From: Streptomyces roseifaciens
GTDB lineage: Bacteria > Actinomycetota > Actinomycetes > Streptomycetales > Streptomycetaceae
Assembly (NCBI RefSeq): GCF_001445655.1
Contig: NZ_LNBE01000002.1
Location: 930,001 to 994,000 of the forward strand
DNA: 64,000 nt
Direction: 5' to 3'
Shown: in pieces, positions 16,691 to 27,000 of the stretch
Position numbering within the stretch: the first letter of the stretch is position 1
How the letters are laid out: the number at the start of each line of letters is the position of its first letter
Made by a program: the position numbers and the translations under genes
Notes under the pieces: model-generated
Database searches by the model: none
The model's input: the letters and a program-made list of their open reading frames with translations, nothing else
Told to the model about the DNA's origin: nothing

Positions 16691-17704
16691 TCAGCGGCGC
16701 CAGCGTTCCTGGCCAGGGCCCTTGCAGGTGTATACGACGCCCCTTTTGTTGACGCCCGTCGATCCGGGAGTGGAGCAGTAGGCGCCGGGGGCGACGGTGT
16801 CGACACTGCCGCCCCCGCCGGAGCTGGAGGAGCCGTCGGACGACGAGGAGCTGGAGTCATCAGAGTCGCCATCGCCCGTGCTGGGCGGCGTCGGGTCCGG
16901 GTGCAGCTCGGTGAACTCCGTCTTCGGGCACGCAGTGCCCGGCGCGGTCACCTTGAGATGCGCCGTGCTGGTCTTCGGGTGCTGGATCTTTTCGCCCGCC
17001 TCCGGCTCCTGGAAGCAGACTGTCCAGTCGTCCACCTTGGTAGGGAGGGTGAGGTCGGTGTAGGCGCTGGCGGCCTCGATCGCCTTGAAAGCGAGCGGCT
17101 TGATCATCACGGACGCCTTCGCGAAGGTCTGGCCGACGGCCTTCGGCATCTTCGGGTAGGGGATCGGCTCGTCGTCCTTCGCAGGGCACGGCCACTCGTT
17201 GCGGACCACGCCGAAGTCGAGCGTGGGCATCCTGCCGGCCTTCTTGGCCGAGACAGCCTGGAAGCACACCTTCCAGTTGTCGTCGTCCCACTGCCTGGCG
17301 TCGTCGTCCGAGGCATCGTGCGAGATAGTGCTGTACCCGGCGTCGTAGGCCGCGGCCTTGGCCGTCTTGAGATTTTGGCCCACAAGGCTGGGTGGTCCGC
17401 TGGGGGTCGGGCTCGCGGAGGGGGTGGTCACAGCGGCCTTCGGCTTGGCGTCATCCTTCGGGTCCTTTGGCGGGTCGCCGAGGAACGGTGTGATGAACCA
17501 GAGGCCGGCGAGGGCGGTGGCGGTGATCTTCTTCGTGTGGCTCCAGTGACTGAGCCACGCGAGTGCGATGCCGCCGGGCGGCAACAAGACCAGTGCCGTG
17601 ATGACGAGCGCCGGGTGCTGCCACCAGCGCCGAGCCGGCTTCAGCGCATACGGGTGCGGCGGGGACTGCTGGGGGTGGCCGTATCCGGGCGGCGGTTGCG
17701 TCAT
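16691..17704 (-). CDS. Membrane-anchored protein with PASTA-like repeats, 337 aa
   Basis: A cytoplasmic Pro/Gln/Tyr-rich N-terminus (1-25) is followed by two hydrophobic segments (about 30-50 and 60-76: ALVITALVLLPPGGIALAWL, ATALAGLWFITPFL). A Lys/Asp/Ser/Thr linker then leads to two PASTA-like modules. These are PSLVGQNLKTAKAAAYDAGY at about 103-122 and MPKAVGQTFAKASVMIKPLA at about 184-203, each followed by a WxVCFQ strand. A Ser/Gly stalk precedes a small Cys-containing tail. PASTA modules often bind peptidoglycan. No kinase domain is present, so it is a cell-envelope protein of unknown role. Confidence 0.82.
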   Translation of the reverse strand: MTQPPPGYGHPQQSPPHPYALKPARRWWQHPALVITALVLLPPGGIALAWLSHWSHTKKITATALAGLWFITPFLGDPPKDPKDDAKPKAAVTTPSASPTPSGPPSLVGQNLKTAKAAAYDAGYSTISHDASDDDARQWDDDNWKVCFQAVSAKKAGRMPTLDFGVVRNEWPCPAKDDEPIPYPKMPKAVGQTFAKASVMIKPLAFKAIEAASAYTDLTLPTKVDDWTVCFQEPEAGEKIQHPKTSTAHLKVTAPGTACPKTEFTELHPDPTPPSTGDGDSDDSSSSSSDGSSSSGGGGSVDTVAPGAYCSTPGSTGVNKRGVVYTCKGPGQERWRR

Positions 17705-17910
17705 AGTGGGCTCAACGAGCGGGGAATTGAGCGGCGCTCAACATATACAGAACGTTCACACTCTTTACTGCTCGACGCGAGAACTGAGACAACCGCTCTT
17801 CCCGGAATGCAGGGGGACGGCCCAGTACGCCGACCCGGACCAGCACTGCGCCCGCAGGGGCCCGTACTCCGGGGCCTTGCCTACGCCAGCGCCGCACGCC
17901 TGGGCAGCTC

Positions 17911-18261
17911 TCACCACCTGCGCGTGCAGGTGCGTGCAGGCCACTCGCTGCCGCTCATGCTCAGGTAGCTGTGGTAGATCCAGCCGATGTCGCGGGCGTA
18001 GAACCAGTGGCTGCCAGCCGAGTTCTGGTAGTGGCAGGTGAGGTTCACGGACCACGTGTACACCCTTCCCCCGGGGCAGGCGCCGTAAGGGCCGTGGTGG
18101 TAGACGGGGTCGCCGTTCTTCGTCCTGACGTAGGTCCCCCCGGACTGCTCGTTGGGGTCCCAGCAGTCGGCCGCGGAAGCCGGGGATGCAGTGAGTGCAG
18201 GGGTGCCGACGGCGAGGGCCGCAGCGACTCCGAGGCCAGCAGCCAGACGTCGTAAGTACAT
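17911..18261 (-). CDS. Secreted SH3-like protein, 116 aa
   Basis: ATG 18261 starts a signal peptide of about 31 residues (YLRRLAAGLGVAAALAVGT, cleavage after ASPASA). The mature part has four Cys and SH3-like wording: YVRTKNGDPVYHHGPYGACP, VNLTCHYQNSAGSHWFYA. Such small exported SH3 proteins are frequent in Streptomyces and may bind cell wall or act as inhibitors. Nothing more specific can be said. The frame is open further upstream but without a signal peptide there. Confidence 0.78.
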   Translation of the reverse strand: MYLRRLAAGLGVAAALAVGTPALTASPASAADCWDPNEQSGGTYVRTKNGDPVYHHGPYGACPGGRVYTWSVNLTCHYQNSAGSHWFYARDIGWIYHSYLSMSGSEWPARTCTRRW

Positions 18262-18974
18262 GGCCGGATTCCCTTCGCATAGAGGCGTACCGGTCAGCAG
18301 GAGCCACCGCGCTTCGCCCGCCTTCGAGCGTTGGCGCCGTTCAGGCCGGGCCGGCTGACCGGAGGACTGAAGTGTTGCGACTGCATGCGAGAGGTGACAA
18401 CAGTGCCGGCTGTCCGGGACAGTCGGCTTCGTGTCCCGGCTGGCCAGAGCCCTTGTCCGGAGGTGTCCGGGACAGCCCGGCACCTGCCCACGAGCCCGGC
18501 AGTGGGGAATGTTCGCCCACCGAGGCGCTGCCCCACCGCTACGGCGGGCAGAGATGTTCACGGCCGGGACGGGACGCTGACGACGGCGACAGTTGCATAC
18601 GCGATCCCGCCAGAACGCCGCGATCAGCACAAGGGCCTGGTGGCGACGCTCGATCCCGTCCAAGACCGCTCCGGCCCCATCGGGGATCTTGCCCCACCAC
18701 TCCCGCACGCGCTGAGACACCGCTGTCTCCCCTCTCTCGACCCCGGGCCTTCCGGTCTGAACTCCAGGCACGGCATACGGGCGCCGGCTTGGCCTTCGCC
18801 CGACCCTCGGCGAGGAAACCGGGCGTCGACGCCCCTTCCGTGGCGTGTCGCTGGAGGGCGCTCAGTGCCGGGCGTTAGCCACTGCGGCGACGTTGCCCCG
18901 GTAAGTGAGCGCGGTCCGGCCAGTGTCGCCCAGCTCGTAACGGATCGGCCCCGCCACCTCGGGGGAGGGGCCGG
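18262..18974. other. Gene-poor stretch downstream of the MFS gene
   Basis: No complete gene. On the minus strand 18870-18960 encodes IRYELGDTGRTALTYRGNVA ending in a stop, which looks like the C-terminus of a lost regulator. 18600-18770 encodes VSQRVREWWGKIPDGAGAVL without support. The rest is unassigned. Confidence 0.4.
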
Positions 18975-20475
18975 TCAGCCGGGGTCGGGCACGGGGGCGA
19001 TGGCCTTGCTGACGGGTTCGGGCCGGGTGCGGATGGCGGCTGTCGCGATCAGGAACGCGGCCAGCGTAATGAAACCGGCCGTCAGGAAGGCTTGGTGGTA
19101 GCCCTGTGTGAAGGCTGCATGGGCCAGCTCCTCAGCGGGCACCCGGGCCGTGCCGGGACGGCGCTCCCAGTCCCTGGCCGCGTTGCCGGCAACGGTGACG
19201 AGGGCCGTCAGGCCGAATGAACCGCCGATCTGCTGGGAGGCGTTGAGCAGGGCGGCGGCGATGCCGCGATCCTCGGGCCGGACCGTGGCCACGGTGATGA
19301 GGGTGAGCGGGACGAAGCTGATGCCCACACCGGCAGACGTCATCACGAACGGCCCGAGCAGGTCCAGGTAGCTGCTGTGGGTGTTCACCGTGGTGGCCCA
19401 GAACAGCCCGACGGTCATGACCAAGGGGCCCGGTGGTGACGGCGAGCCGGGTGCCGGTCCGGTCGCCCAGTACCCGTGAGACCACGGTGGCCACGACGAC
19501 CAGGGTCACGGTCAAGGGCAGGAAGGCCACGCCTGACCGGAGCGGGCTGTAACCGAGGACGTTCTGCTCGTACTGCGTGGTGAAGAAGAACATCGCGAAC
19601 ATGACAGCACCGATGGCCAGCATGATGGCATAGGCGCCGGAGCGGTTGCGGTCGCGGAAGAGGTGGAGCGGTACCAGGGGCTGCGCGGCAAACCGTTCGA
19701 TCAAGAGGAAGCCCGCGAGCAGGATCGCAGCGGCGATCAATGGGCCGTGGGTCGACGTCGCACCCCAGCCGTGTCCGGAGACGTTGGACAGGCCGTACAC
19801 CAGCAGGGCGAGGCCGCCGCTCGCGGTGATTGCACCGGGCAGGTCCAGTTGCCCGCGGCAGACCGCGGTCTTCGGCACGGCGCGCGCGGCGACCAGCAGT
19901 ACGAGGGCCCCGATGGGGACGTTGACGAACATGACCCAGCGCCAGGAGACGTACTCGGTCAGCAGTCCGCCGAGCAACAGGCCGATCGCGCCACCGCTGC
20001 TGCCCATGCCGGCGTAGACGCCCATGGCCCGGTTACGAGGTCCTCCTTCGGGGAAGGTCGAGGCGATCAGCGCCAAGGCGGCCGGGGAGGCCATGGCCGC
20101 TCCGGCGCCTTGCAGGGCCCGGCACGCCACCAGCCACGAGGGGACAGCGGCAAGCCCTCCGAGCAGGGAGGCTGTTGCGAACAGGGCGATGCCGACCAGG
20201 AACGTCCGGCGGTGCCCGAACATGTCGCCGGCCCGACCGCCGAGCAGCAACAGCCCGCCGAACGCGAGCGCATACGCGGTGACCACCCACTGCAGGCCGG
20301 TGGACGAGAACGCAAGGCCGTGCTGGATCTCCGGTAGCGCGATGTTCACGATGGTGGAGTCCAGAACCACCATCAGCTGGGCGGCGGCGATGACCGTGAG
20401 AACCAGGCCCAGGCGTGGTGACGCGGGGGAGGGGTTGTCTGCTGAAGCGAGGCCGGAGCGGATGGGTCGGCTCAC
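18975..20475 (-). pseudogene. DHA2-family MFS drug exporter, frameshifted
   Basis: A proton-driven exporter of the EmrB/QacA (14-TM) type. Residues 1-345 from ATG 20475 are collinear with the family: VIAAAQLMVVLDSTIVNIAL is TM1 with motif D1, then GGRAGDMFGHRRTFL (motif A) and ALQGAGAAMASPAALALIAS (motif C region). At VTTGPL near 19428 the reading shifts by one base in a GGGCCCC run. The rest, MTVGLFWATTVNTHSSYLDL through the last helix to 18975, lies in another frame. Removing one C restores a complete protein of about 500 aa. The gene is recently inactivated or mis-sequenced. Confidence 0.8.
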
Positions 20476-21155
20476 CGGGACTCTCCTGTCACGCCGGGAT
20501 GGGGGTGCGCAAGACCGGCGTGGCGGTCCCCCGGACCGGGGCGCGGCTGAACATCGGGGCGCGGCTGAACGACGCCGTCACCCGGACCTCCTGCTCGACG
20601 CGCTCCGTCCTCCCTCGTCCCGCCCGAGCATGACATGTGTCCCGCCAGGTCCCTCCGGCATTCGCAATGCCGTCACTCGTTCGGAGGGTCGATAGAGGTC
20701 TCCAGGTGACGATTCCGACGAGGCGGTCACCGACGGCCTGCGTAGGTGCCTGCTCGATCCGGTGGTTCGCCACTACCCGTGAGGAGGACGGTGACCCCTG
20801 CGATGGCCCCTGCGGTGACCCCTGCGATGGTCTCGGGGCGACATGGCCCAAGGGCTCGACGGCCTCCGCCGCCCGGACCGCTTCTCCCCCTTCCGAGTGA
20901 CTGATTGACGCCGCGGCACCGTGCCTTCGCCGGCGCGGAAGAATGGCGGGGCTGACGACAGCCTGAGGGTGACTACCTACTTCAGCGCCGCTTCCCGCCG
21001 TTCCTCTGCCGATCGTCAGTGGAATGTGCGGTCGCATGGCACAGGGCGAATCCCTTCCCCTTGCTTCTCGGGTTGGGGGAAGCGGAGGAGGACGCCTCTT
21101 TCCGCTGTCGTCCAGTTCACCAAGTCGGATGTTCGTCTGCTGCTGAAGGGGCGGG
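20476..21155. other. Intergenic region with short direct repeats
   Basis: No gene is supported. A 16-bp unit GTGACCCCTGCGATGG recurs around 20790 and 20815, and GCGCGGCTGAAC occurs twice near 20540-20570. The region may contain promoters for the minus-strand MFS gene and the forward P450 gene, but no clear -35/-10 pair was found. Confidence 0.4.
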
Positions 21156-22364
21156 ATGGATCACACTGCAGAGTGTCTTCCGGAATTCAGTTCCAGGCGT
21201 GATCCCGAGGCGCCGTTCGATCCGCCGCCGGAGCGCATGAGGTGGCTCGAACAGGAGGGCTTGCCCCGGGTGAGGTTGTGGAACGGGGGAACGGCCTGGG
21301 TGATCTCGGGTTACGAGGAACAACGGTTGCTTCTCGCCGACCCCAGGATCAGCGCGGACGACCGTCACCCGAATTATCCGTTCTTCAGCCCGGGCTCCCA
21401 GGCGGCGGGTAGGACCCGGACGTTCCTGAGGATGGACGGCGCGGAACACAGTGAGCACCGACGCCGGTTCCTCCCCGGCTTCTCCGCGCGTCGTATGCGG
21501 GCGTTGGTCCCCCGAATCGAGGAGATCACTTCCTCTGCGTTGGATGCGATGGAGGAGATGGGACCGCCTTGCGATCTGATGACTGCCTTTGCGTTGCCCG
21601 TTCCCTCACGCGTCATCTGTGAGCTCCTGGGCGTGGCGTACGCGGACCACGAGTTCTTCGAGCGGGATTGCGTCGCACTGACCGACATCAACAGCAGCGC
21701 CGAAGTCGCCTCCGCGGCATGGCGTCGGATTCTGGACTACCTCGCGGCCCTGGCCGACGCCAAGGCCGAGGATCCCGCCGACGACCTGATGAGCGTGCTG
21801 GCTCACGAGATGGCCGCCGGGCGGATCAGCCGTGAGCAGTGCGCGAGCGACGGCCTACTGATCCTCCTGGGCGGACACGAGACGACCGCCAACATGATCG
21901 CGCTCGGTTCCTGTCTGCTGCTCCAGCACCCCGGCCAACTCGTGCGCGTCCGTGACGGCGATCCGCAGGACGTCGCCCGCGCCGTGGACGAGCTCATGCG
22001 CTTCCTGTCCGTCGCGCAGAGCGGCCGACGCCGTGTGGCCACGGCGGACATCGAGGTGTCGGGCGGCGTCATCCGGGCCGGCGACGGCGTGATCTTCGCG
22101 GGAGACGTGGCCAATCGGGACCCGCGGGTCTTCGAGGAACCCGGCCGACTGGACGTCGGCCGACAGGCTCGTTACCACCTGGGCTTCGGACACGGGCCAC
22201 ACCGCTGTCCGGGTGAGAGCCTGGGCCGGCTGGAGCTCCAGGTCACCATTCCCGCGCTGCTGCGTCGTTTCCCCGGACTGTGCCTCGACCGGCCGCTCGG
22301 AGAGCTGAGATTCCGTTCGGACTCGATGAACTACGGGGTCCATGAGATGCCGGTTTCCTGGTGA
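21156..22364 (+). CDS. Cytochrome P450, 402 aa
   Basis: A soluble bacterial class I P450 that uses ferredoxin electrons to hydroxylate or epoxidise a substrate. The I-helix motif LLGGHETTAN is at residues 237-246 (acid-alcohol pair replaced by HET as usual in actinobacteria). ExxR is ELMR at 279-282. The heme loop FGHGPHRCPGE has Cys351 as the axial ligand. ATG 21156 follows AAGGGGCGGG. The gene converges on the acyl ligase gene (88 bp apart) and points away from the MFS gene. Its likely role is oxidative tailoring of the polyketide. No ferredoxin gene is nearby. Confidence 0.93.
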   Translation: MDHTAECLPEFSSRRDPEAPFDPPPERMRWLEQEGLPRVRLWNGGTAWVISGYEEQRLLLADPRISADDRHPNYPFFSPGSQAAGRTRTFLRMDGAEHSEHRRRFLPGFSARRMRALVPRIEEITSSALDAMEEMGPPCDLMTAFALPVPSRVICELLGVAYADHEFFERDCVALTDINSSAEVASAAWRRILDYLAALADAKAEDPADDLMSVLAHEMAAGRISREQCASDGLLILLGGHETTANMIALGSCLLLQHPGQLVRVRDGDPQDVARAVDELMRFLSVAQSGRRRVATADIEVSGGVIRAGDGVIFAGDVANRDPRVFEEPGRLDVGRQARYHLGFGHGPHRCPGESLGRLELQVTIPALLRRFPGLCLDRPLGELRFRSDSMNYGVHEMPVSW

Positions 22365-22451
22365 GCAACGTCCAGGGACCGCGCGGGGTCCCTGGACACG
22401 CGCAGGCCGGCCGGGCATCGACCGGCACTCGCCGACCTCTCCCTTGCTCCG

Positions 22452-24053
22452 TTACCCCGTCGCACTGTGGTCCGGCTGTCGGGAGGTCGCCAGGCCGAGG
22501 CTGTTCCGCAGTGCCCGCTTGTCCGGCTTGCCCCGGGGAGTGAGGGGAAGGCTCGTCAGCGTGTGCAGCGCGGCAGGGGCGCAATGCGCCCCCTTCTGCT
22601 CCGTGAGGAAGGCACCGACCTCCTCCAGCTCCACTCGACTGCCCGGGGTGGGAACCACGGCGACATGGATCTCCTCCCTCAGATCGGCACCGCTCGCTCC
22701 GAAGACCGCGCATTCACTGATCGACGGATGGGCTGCGAGCAGCTCTTCCAGGTCTGCGGGGTGCACGCGCACCAGCCGGTCCCCTCCGGACACGAACAGC
22801 GTGTCCGTGAGCCGGTCGAGGACGGACAGCTTGCCCTGCTCGTCGAAGCGGCCGAGGTCCCCTGTCCGCAACCAGCCGTCCGGGCGCAGCACCTCACGGG
22901 TGAGACCGTCGCGTTTCCAGTAGCCGGACATGACGACTGCAGAGCGCACCCAGATCTCACCTTCCTGTCCGGGTTCCAGAGGCTCGCCGTTCCGGTCGCG
23001 TACGGAGACCTCGACACCGGGCATCGGCCGCCCCACGGAGACGGCTCCGTCGCGGTCGGCCAGATCGCTCTCGTGCTCGTGCGGCAGCAGGGAGCTGATG
23101 GGGCCGGCCTCGGTCTGCCCGTAGCACCCCTGGAAGATGGGGCCGAAGACCTTGATGGCCCGCCGCAGCAGGGAGGCCGAGGCGGCGCAGCCCCCGTACA
23201 TGATCCGGGCGAGGCTCGACACGTCGGTGGTGGGCAGGGAGGGCTCGTCGAGAAGCCGCCTGAGCAGCGGGGGCGGCAGCCACATCACGGTCACGCGCTC
23301 CTGCTCGATCGCGGCGAGGAGTTCGCGGGGGTCGAAGGACGGCTGGAGGACGACCGTGCCTCCCTGCAGGAGGGTGAGGTCGGTAAGGGCGCCGGTGGAG
23401 GAGACGAATCCCGTGCACACGAGGAGGCGGGGCGGGTCCCCGAGCCCCGGTACGGGAACCGCGAGCATGGCGCTGTAGGCAGCGTGGGCGATGCGTACGC
23501 CCCGGGAGCCGCCCGTCGTCCCGCCGGTGGACACGACACTCCAGTCCTCCTCGGGGCGGACCGCCGCCGCGAACGGACCGGGTGGGTGCTCGGTAGCACG
23601 CGCGAGGAGGTCCTCGCCGAGCTCGTCGGTGCCGAGGCCGCACACCGTGGTCCGTTCGATCAGGGGCAGCAGTGCCCTCGCGGTGTCGGTCCGTGTGAGG
23701 TCGACGAGCAGCAGCGCGCAGCCGGCCCCGTCGAGGAACGCGGCGAGGGCCGCGGGGTCGGTCGTCTCGTACAGGGACACCAGCCGGGCTCCGGCGAGCG
23801 TGATGGCGTAGCGGGCCTGAACGGCTTCCGGGGTGTTGCCGGTCAGGAGGGCCACGGACACGCCACGGCCGACTCCCCGCTGGTGAAGGGCTCGCGCCAG
23901 TCGGTACGTGTCGTCGCGAAGCGTACGGGCGGTGATCCGGCGTCCGTCCGAGGCGATCAGCACCTCTCGATCGGGCGACTCCGAGAGGACGCGCAGGATC
24001 GCATCCGGGTAGCCGGCAGACGCGGAATCGGCTGTTGGCGGATGGGTGTTCAC
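22452..24053 (-). CDS. AMP-dependent acyl-CoA/ACP ligase, 533 aa
   Basis: An ANL-superfamily ligase that adenylates a carboxylic acid and transfers it to CoA or an ACP thiol. The P-loop-like motif STGGTTGGSRG is near residues 184-194. YGQTEAG is at about 321. GWLRTGDLGRFDEQGKLSVL (A7-A8) is at about 396-415, and the A10 lysine lies in PLTPRGKPDKRAL. The GTG start at 24053 follows GGAGA, 10 bp after the PKS stop, so the two genes form an operon. It has no carrier or condensation domain. It probably activates a starter acid for the PKS or activates the released product. Confidence 0.9.
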   Translation of the reverse strand: MNTHPPTADSASAGYPDAILRVLSESPDREVLIASDGRRITARTLRDDTYRLARALHQRGVGRGVSVALLTGNTPEAVQARYAITLAGARLVSLYETTDPAALAAFLDGAGCALLLVDLTRTDTARALLPLIERTTVCGLGTDELGEDLLARATEHPPGPFAAAVRPEEDWSVVSTGGTTGGSRGVRIAHAAYSAMLAVPVPGLGDPPRLLVCTGFVSSTGALTDLTLLQGGTVVLQPSFDPRELLAAIEQERVTVMWLPPPLLRRLLDEPSLPTTDVSSLARIMYGGCAASASLLRRAIKVFGPIFQGCYGQTEAGPISSLLPHEHESDLADRDGAVSVGRPMPGVEVSVRDRNGEPLEPGQEGEIWVRSAVVMSGYWKRDGLTREVLRPDGWLRTGDLGRFDEQGKLSVLDRLTDTLFVSGGDRLVRVHPADLEELLAAHPSISECAVFGASGADLREEIHVAVVPTPGSRVELEEVGAFLTEQKGAHCAPAALHTLTSLPLTPRGKPDKRALRNSLGLATSRQPDHSATG

Positions 24054-24063
24054 CGGGTGTCTC

Positions 24064-27000
24064 CTATCGAGCCGGGCGGTGAGGGTCCGCGTGTTCTGGT
24101 GCGGCGGACTGTTCCAGGGCGGTCAGCCAGTCCTCGACCGACTGCGCCGTGTGTCCCGCGTGTTCTGTGAGCAGGGAGAAGTGATCGCCCGGGACGGCGC
24201 AGGCCGTGTGCGGGCACGGCCAGTTCTCGGGCAGGTTGCTGTCCTCTGGGTGGACGAGCAGGGTCGGAACGTCGAGCGGAGCCGGAGTCCAGTCGGCGAA
24301 CAGGTCGGCGTAATTGCCCGCGGCAGTCAGCATGGCCGAGGTGACGAGCGACCGGGCCAGGCTGACCCGTGCGGCGAGTTCACGGGCCAGGCGCTCGGGA
24401 GCCGAGCGAAGCAACGGAGGATCCAGCAGCACCAGCCCCGCAGGAGGCGTGCCACGCTCCTGGAGGGTCTGGGCGAGCGCGTGGGCCAGTAGACCGCCGG
24501 AGGAGTGCCCCAGGAGGACGTACGGCCACGGTGGCGCCGACCGGGCGAGGAACTCGGCCCAGGCTTCCGTCAAGGTACGGATGGAGGCGGGCAGGAGCTC
24601 GTCGTCCAGCGCCCCGGGGAGGGCGACGGACCGTACCGTGCGCCGTCCGTCGAAGAGCCCCGCCAGGGTGGTGTACGGCGTCGAGGACGGAGCGGTGGTG
24701 AAGGGCGGCAGGCACACGAGTCCCGGACCGGCCGGTCCCTCGCTCAGCCGTACCCACTCTCCGGTGTGCAGTTGCTCGTGGCGACCGGTGAAGGAGCGGC
24801 GTGTCGCGCCTTCCCTCAGCCGTCGTCGCCCCTCCTCGACGTCGCCTCGGGCCCAGGCATTCAGAACTTCCGTGACGAAACCGTCTTCGTCGTTCTCGGC
24901 GGACGTCCGGGCCTTCGGAACCAGCAGGCCGCCGAGGTGCTCGCCCAGGCGCGCGGGCGTGGGGTGGTCGAACACGGCAGTGACGGCGAGGCGGACACCG
25001 GTCGTACGGGCCAGCCGGGTCCGCAGCTCAACCGAGCCGAGGGAGTCGATGCCCAGGTCGCGGAAGCACTGATCGCTGCGGATGCTCTCCTTGCCGGCGT
25101 GCCCCAGAACCGCGGCCGCCTGGGCGCGGACCAGGTCGGTGAGGGCAGAGAGCCGTTCCTCGGACGGCAGGGACAGGAGACGCTCGTGCTCGCTGTCCGC
25201 CGCCGTGGTGGCGGTGGACCGGGTCGGGGCCGGGCGATGGCGGAACATGGAGGCCAGCAGCCCGTCGGGCTCCTGTGCGGGCGCGTGGCGTGCCAGTGCC
25301 GTGACGGCGACATGCGGGTGGTCCAGGCCCAGTGCGGCGTCGAATCCCGCCAGTGCCTGCCGGGTCGTCAGCGGCTTGAGCCCGTGCCGCGACAGGCGTG
25401 CCTGGTCGGCGGCCCCCAGACCCGCCGTCAGCCCGCTGGTCTCCTGCCACAGGCCCCAGGACAGGGAGACTGCGGGGAGCCCCTGCTGCCGGCGGTGGTG
25501 GGCCAGTGCATCCAGGAAGGCGTTGGCTGCGGCGTAGTTCGCCTGGCCCGGGGTGCCGACCAGGCCCGCCATGCTGGAGTACAGCACGAAGACGCTGAGG
25601 TCGACGTTGCGGGTGAGCTCGTGCAGGTGCCACGCGGCGTCGGCCTTGGCGCGCAGGACCGTCCGCAGACGCTCGGGGGTGAGGTCGCAGACCAGGCCGT
25701 CGTCGAGCGCGCCGGCGGCGTGCACGACGGCGGTCAGGGGGTGTTCGGGCGAGACCGAGGCGAGAGCCTGCGCGAGCGCGGCTTTGTCCGCTACGTCGCA
25801 GGCGGTGAAGGTCACCGTGACGCCGTGCACGGACAGTTCCTCGGCCAGCTCCCGCGCGCCCGTGGCTCGTTCGCCCTGGCGGCTCAGCAACAGAAGGTGC
25901 CGTACGCCGTGGACGTCCGCGAGATGACGGGCGAGCAGCGATCCCAGGGTGCCGGTGCCGCCCGTGATCAGCACGGTGCCCTCGGGGGAAAGGACGGGGG
26001 GCTGGGTCAGGACGATCTTTCCGGTGCTGAGGCCCCGGCTGAGGAAGCGCAGCGCGTCGCGTGCCTGGCGGACCGACCACGTACGGAAGGGCAACGGAGT
26101 CAGCGCCCCGTCCTGGAACTTGCCCATGAGCCACCGCAGCGCGACACCCGGCGCGGAGTGATCGGCGAGGTCGAAGGCGCGATAGGTGACGCCGGGGTGG
26201 GCCGCGGCGACCTCGTCCGGGTCGCGGGTGTCGGTCTTCCCCATCTCAAGGTACCGGCCACCCCTCCTGAGCAGGCGCAGGGAGGCATCCACGAACTCCC
26301 CGGAGAGGCTGCCCAGGACCACATCGCACCCGGTGCCGCCGGTGGCCCGGAACAGGTCGTCCTCGAAGGACAGGGTGCGCGAGTCGGCGATGCGGCCCCG
26401 GGCAACGCCCATGGCCGCGACGAGCTCTTGTTTGCCTTGGCTGGCCGTGGCGTAGACCTCCGCACCCAGGACGTGTGCCAGCTGTACGGCCGCCATACCC
26501 ACCCCTCCGGCGGCCGCGTGGATGAGGACCTTCTCGCCCGGTCGTACGCCGGCCAGGTCGATCAGGGCATATTGTGCCGTCAGGAAGGCCCCGGTCACCG
26601 TGGCCGCCTGTGCGAGGGTCCACTTCTCCGGGATCGGCACCACCAGTTGGTGGTCCACGTCCACAAGTGGCGCGTATCCTCGGGCCTGTGGGACCAGCGA
26701 GGCGGCCACGCGGTCGCCGGGGCGCAGCGTGCTGACGCCGACGCCGGTCTCCACGACGGTGCCGCTTACCTCGATCCCGATGCCTTTCCCCTGCACCATG
26801 CCCAGACACATCACGGCGTCGCGGAAGTTCATCCCTGTGGAGTGCACCCTGATCCGCACTTTGCCGTCCTCCACCCGGTCGGGGAAGCCGGCGACCGGAA
26901 CGGCTCGGATGTCCTCCAGCGTATGCCCGGCCGCCGGGACCAGACTCCAGGGCCGGTCGTCCTCGACAGGAAGGGCGAGCCCTTCGTCGTGGGCGGACCG

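Noticed and set aside
20489..21037. A minus-strand frame upstream of the MFS gene as its regulator
   Set aside because: It contains no helix-turn-helix, is interrupted by low-complexity GSPQGPSQGSP-type repeats that come from the short DNA direct repeats, and has no ribosome site.
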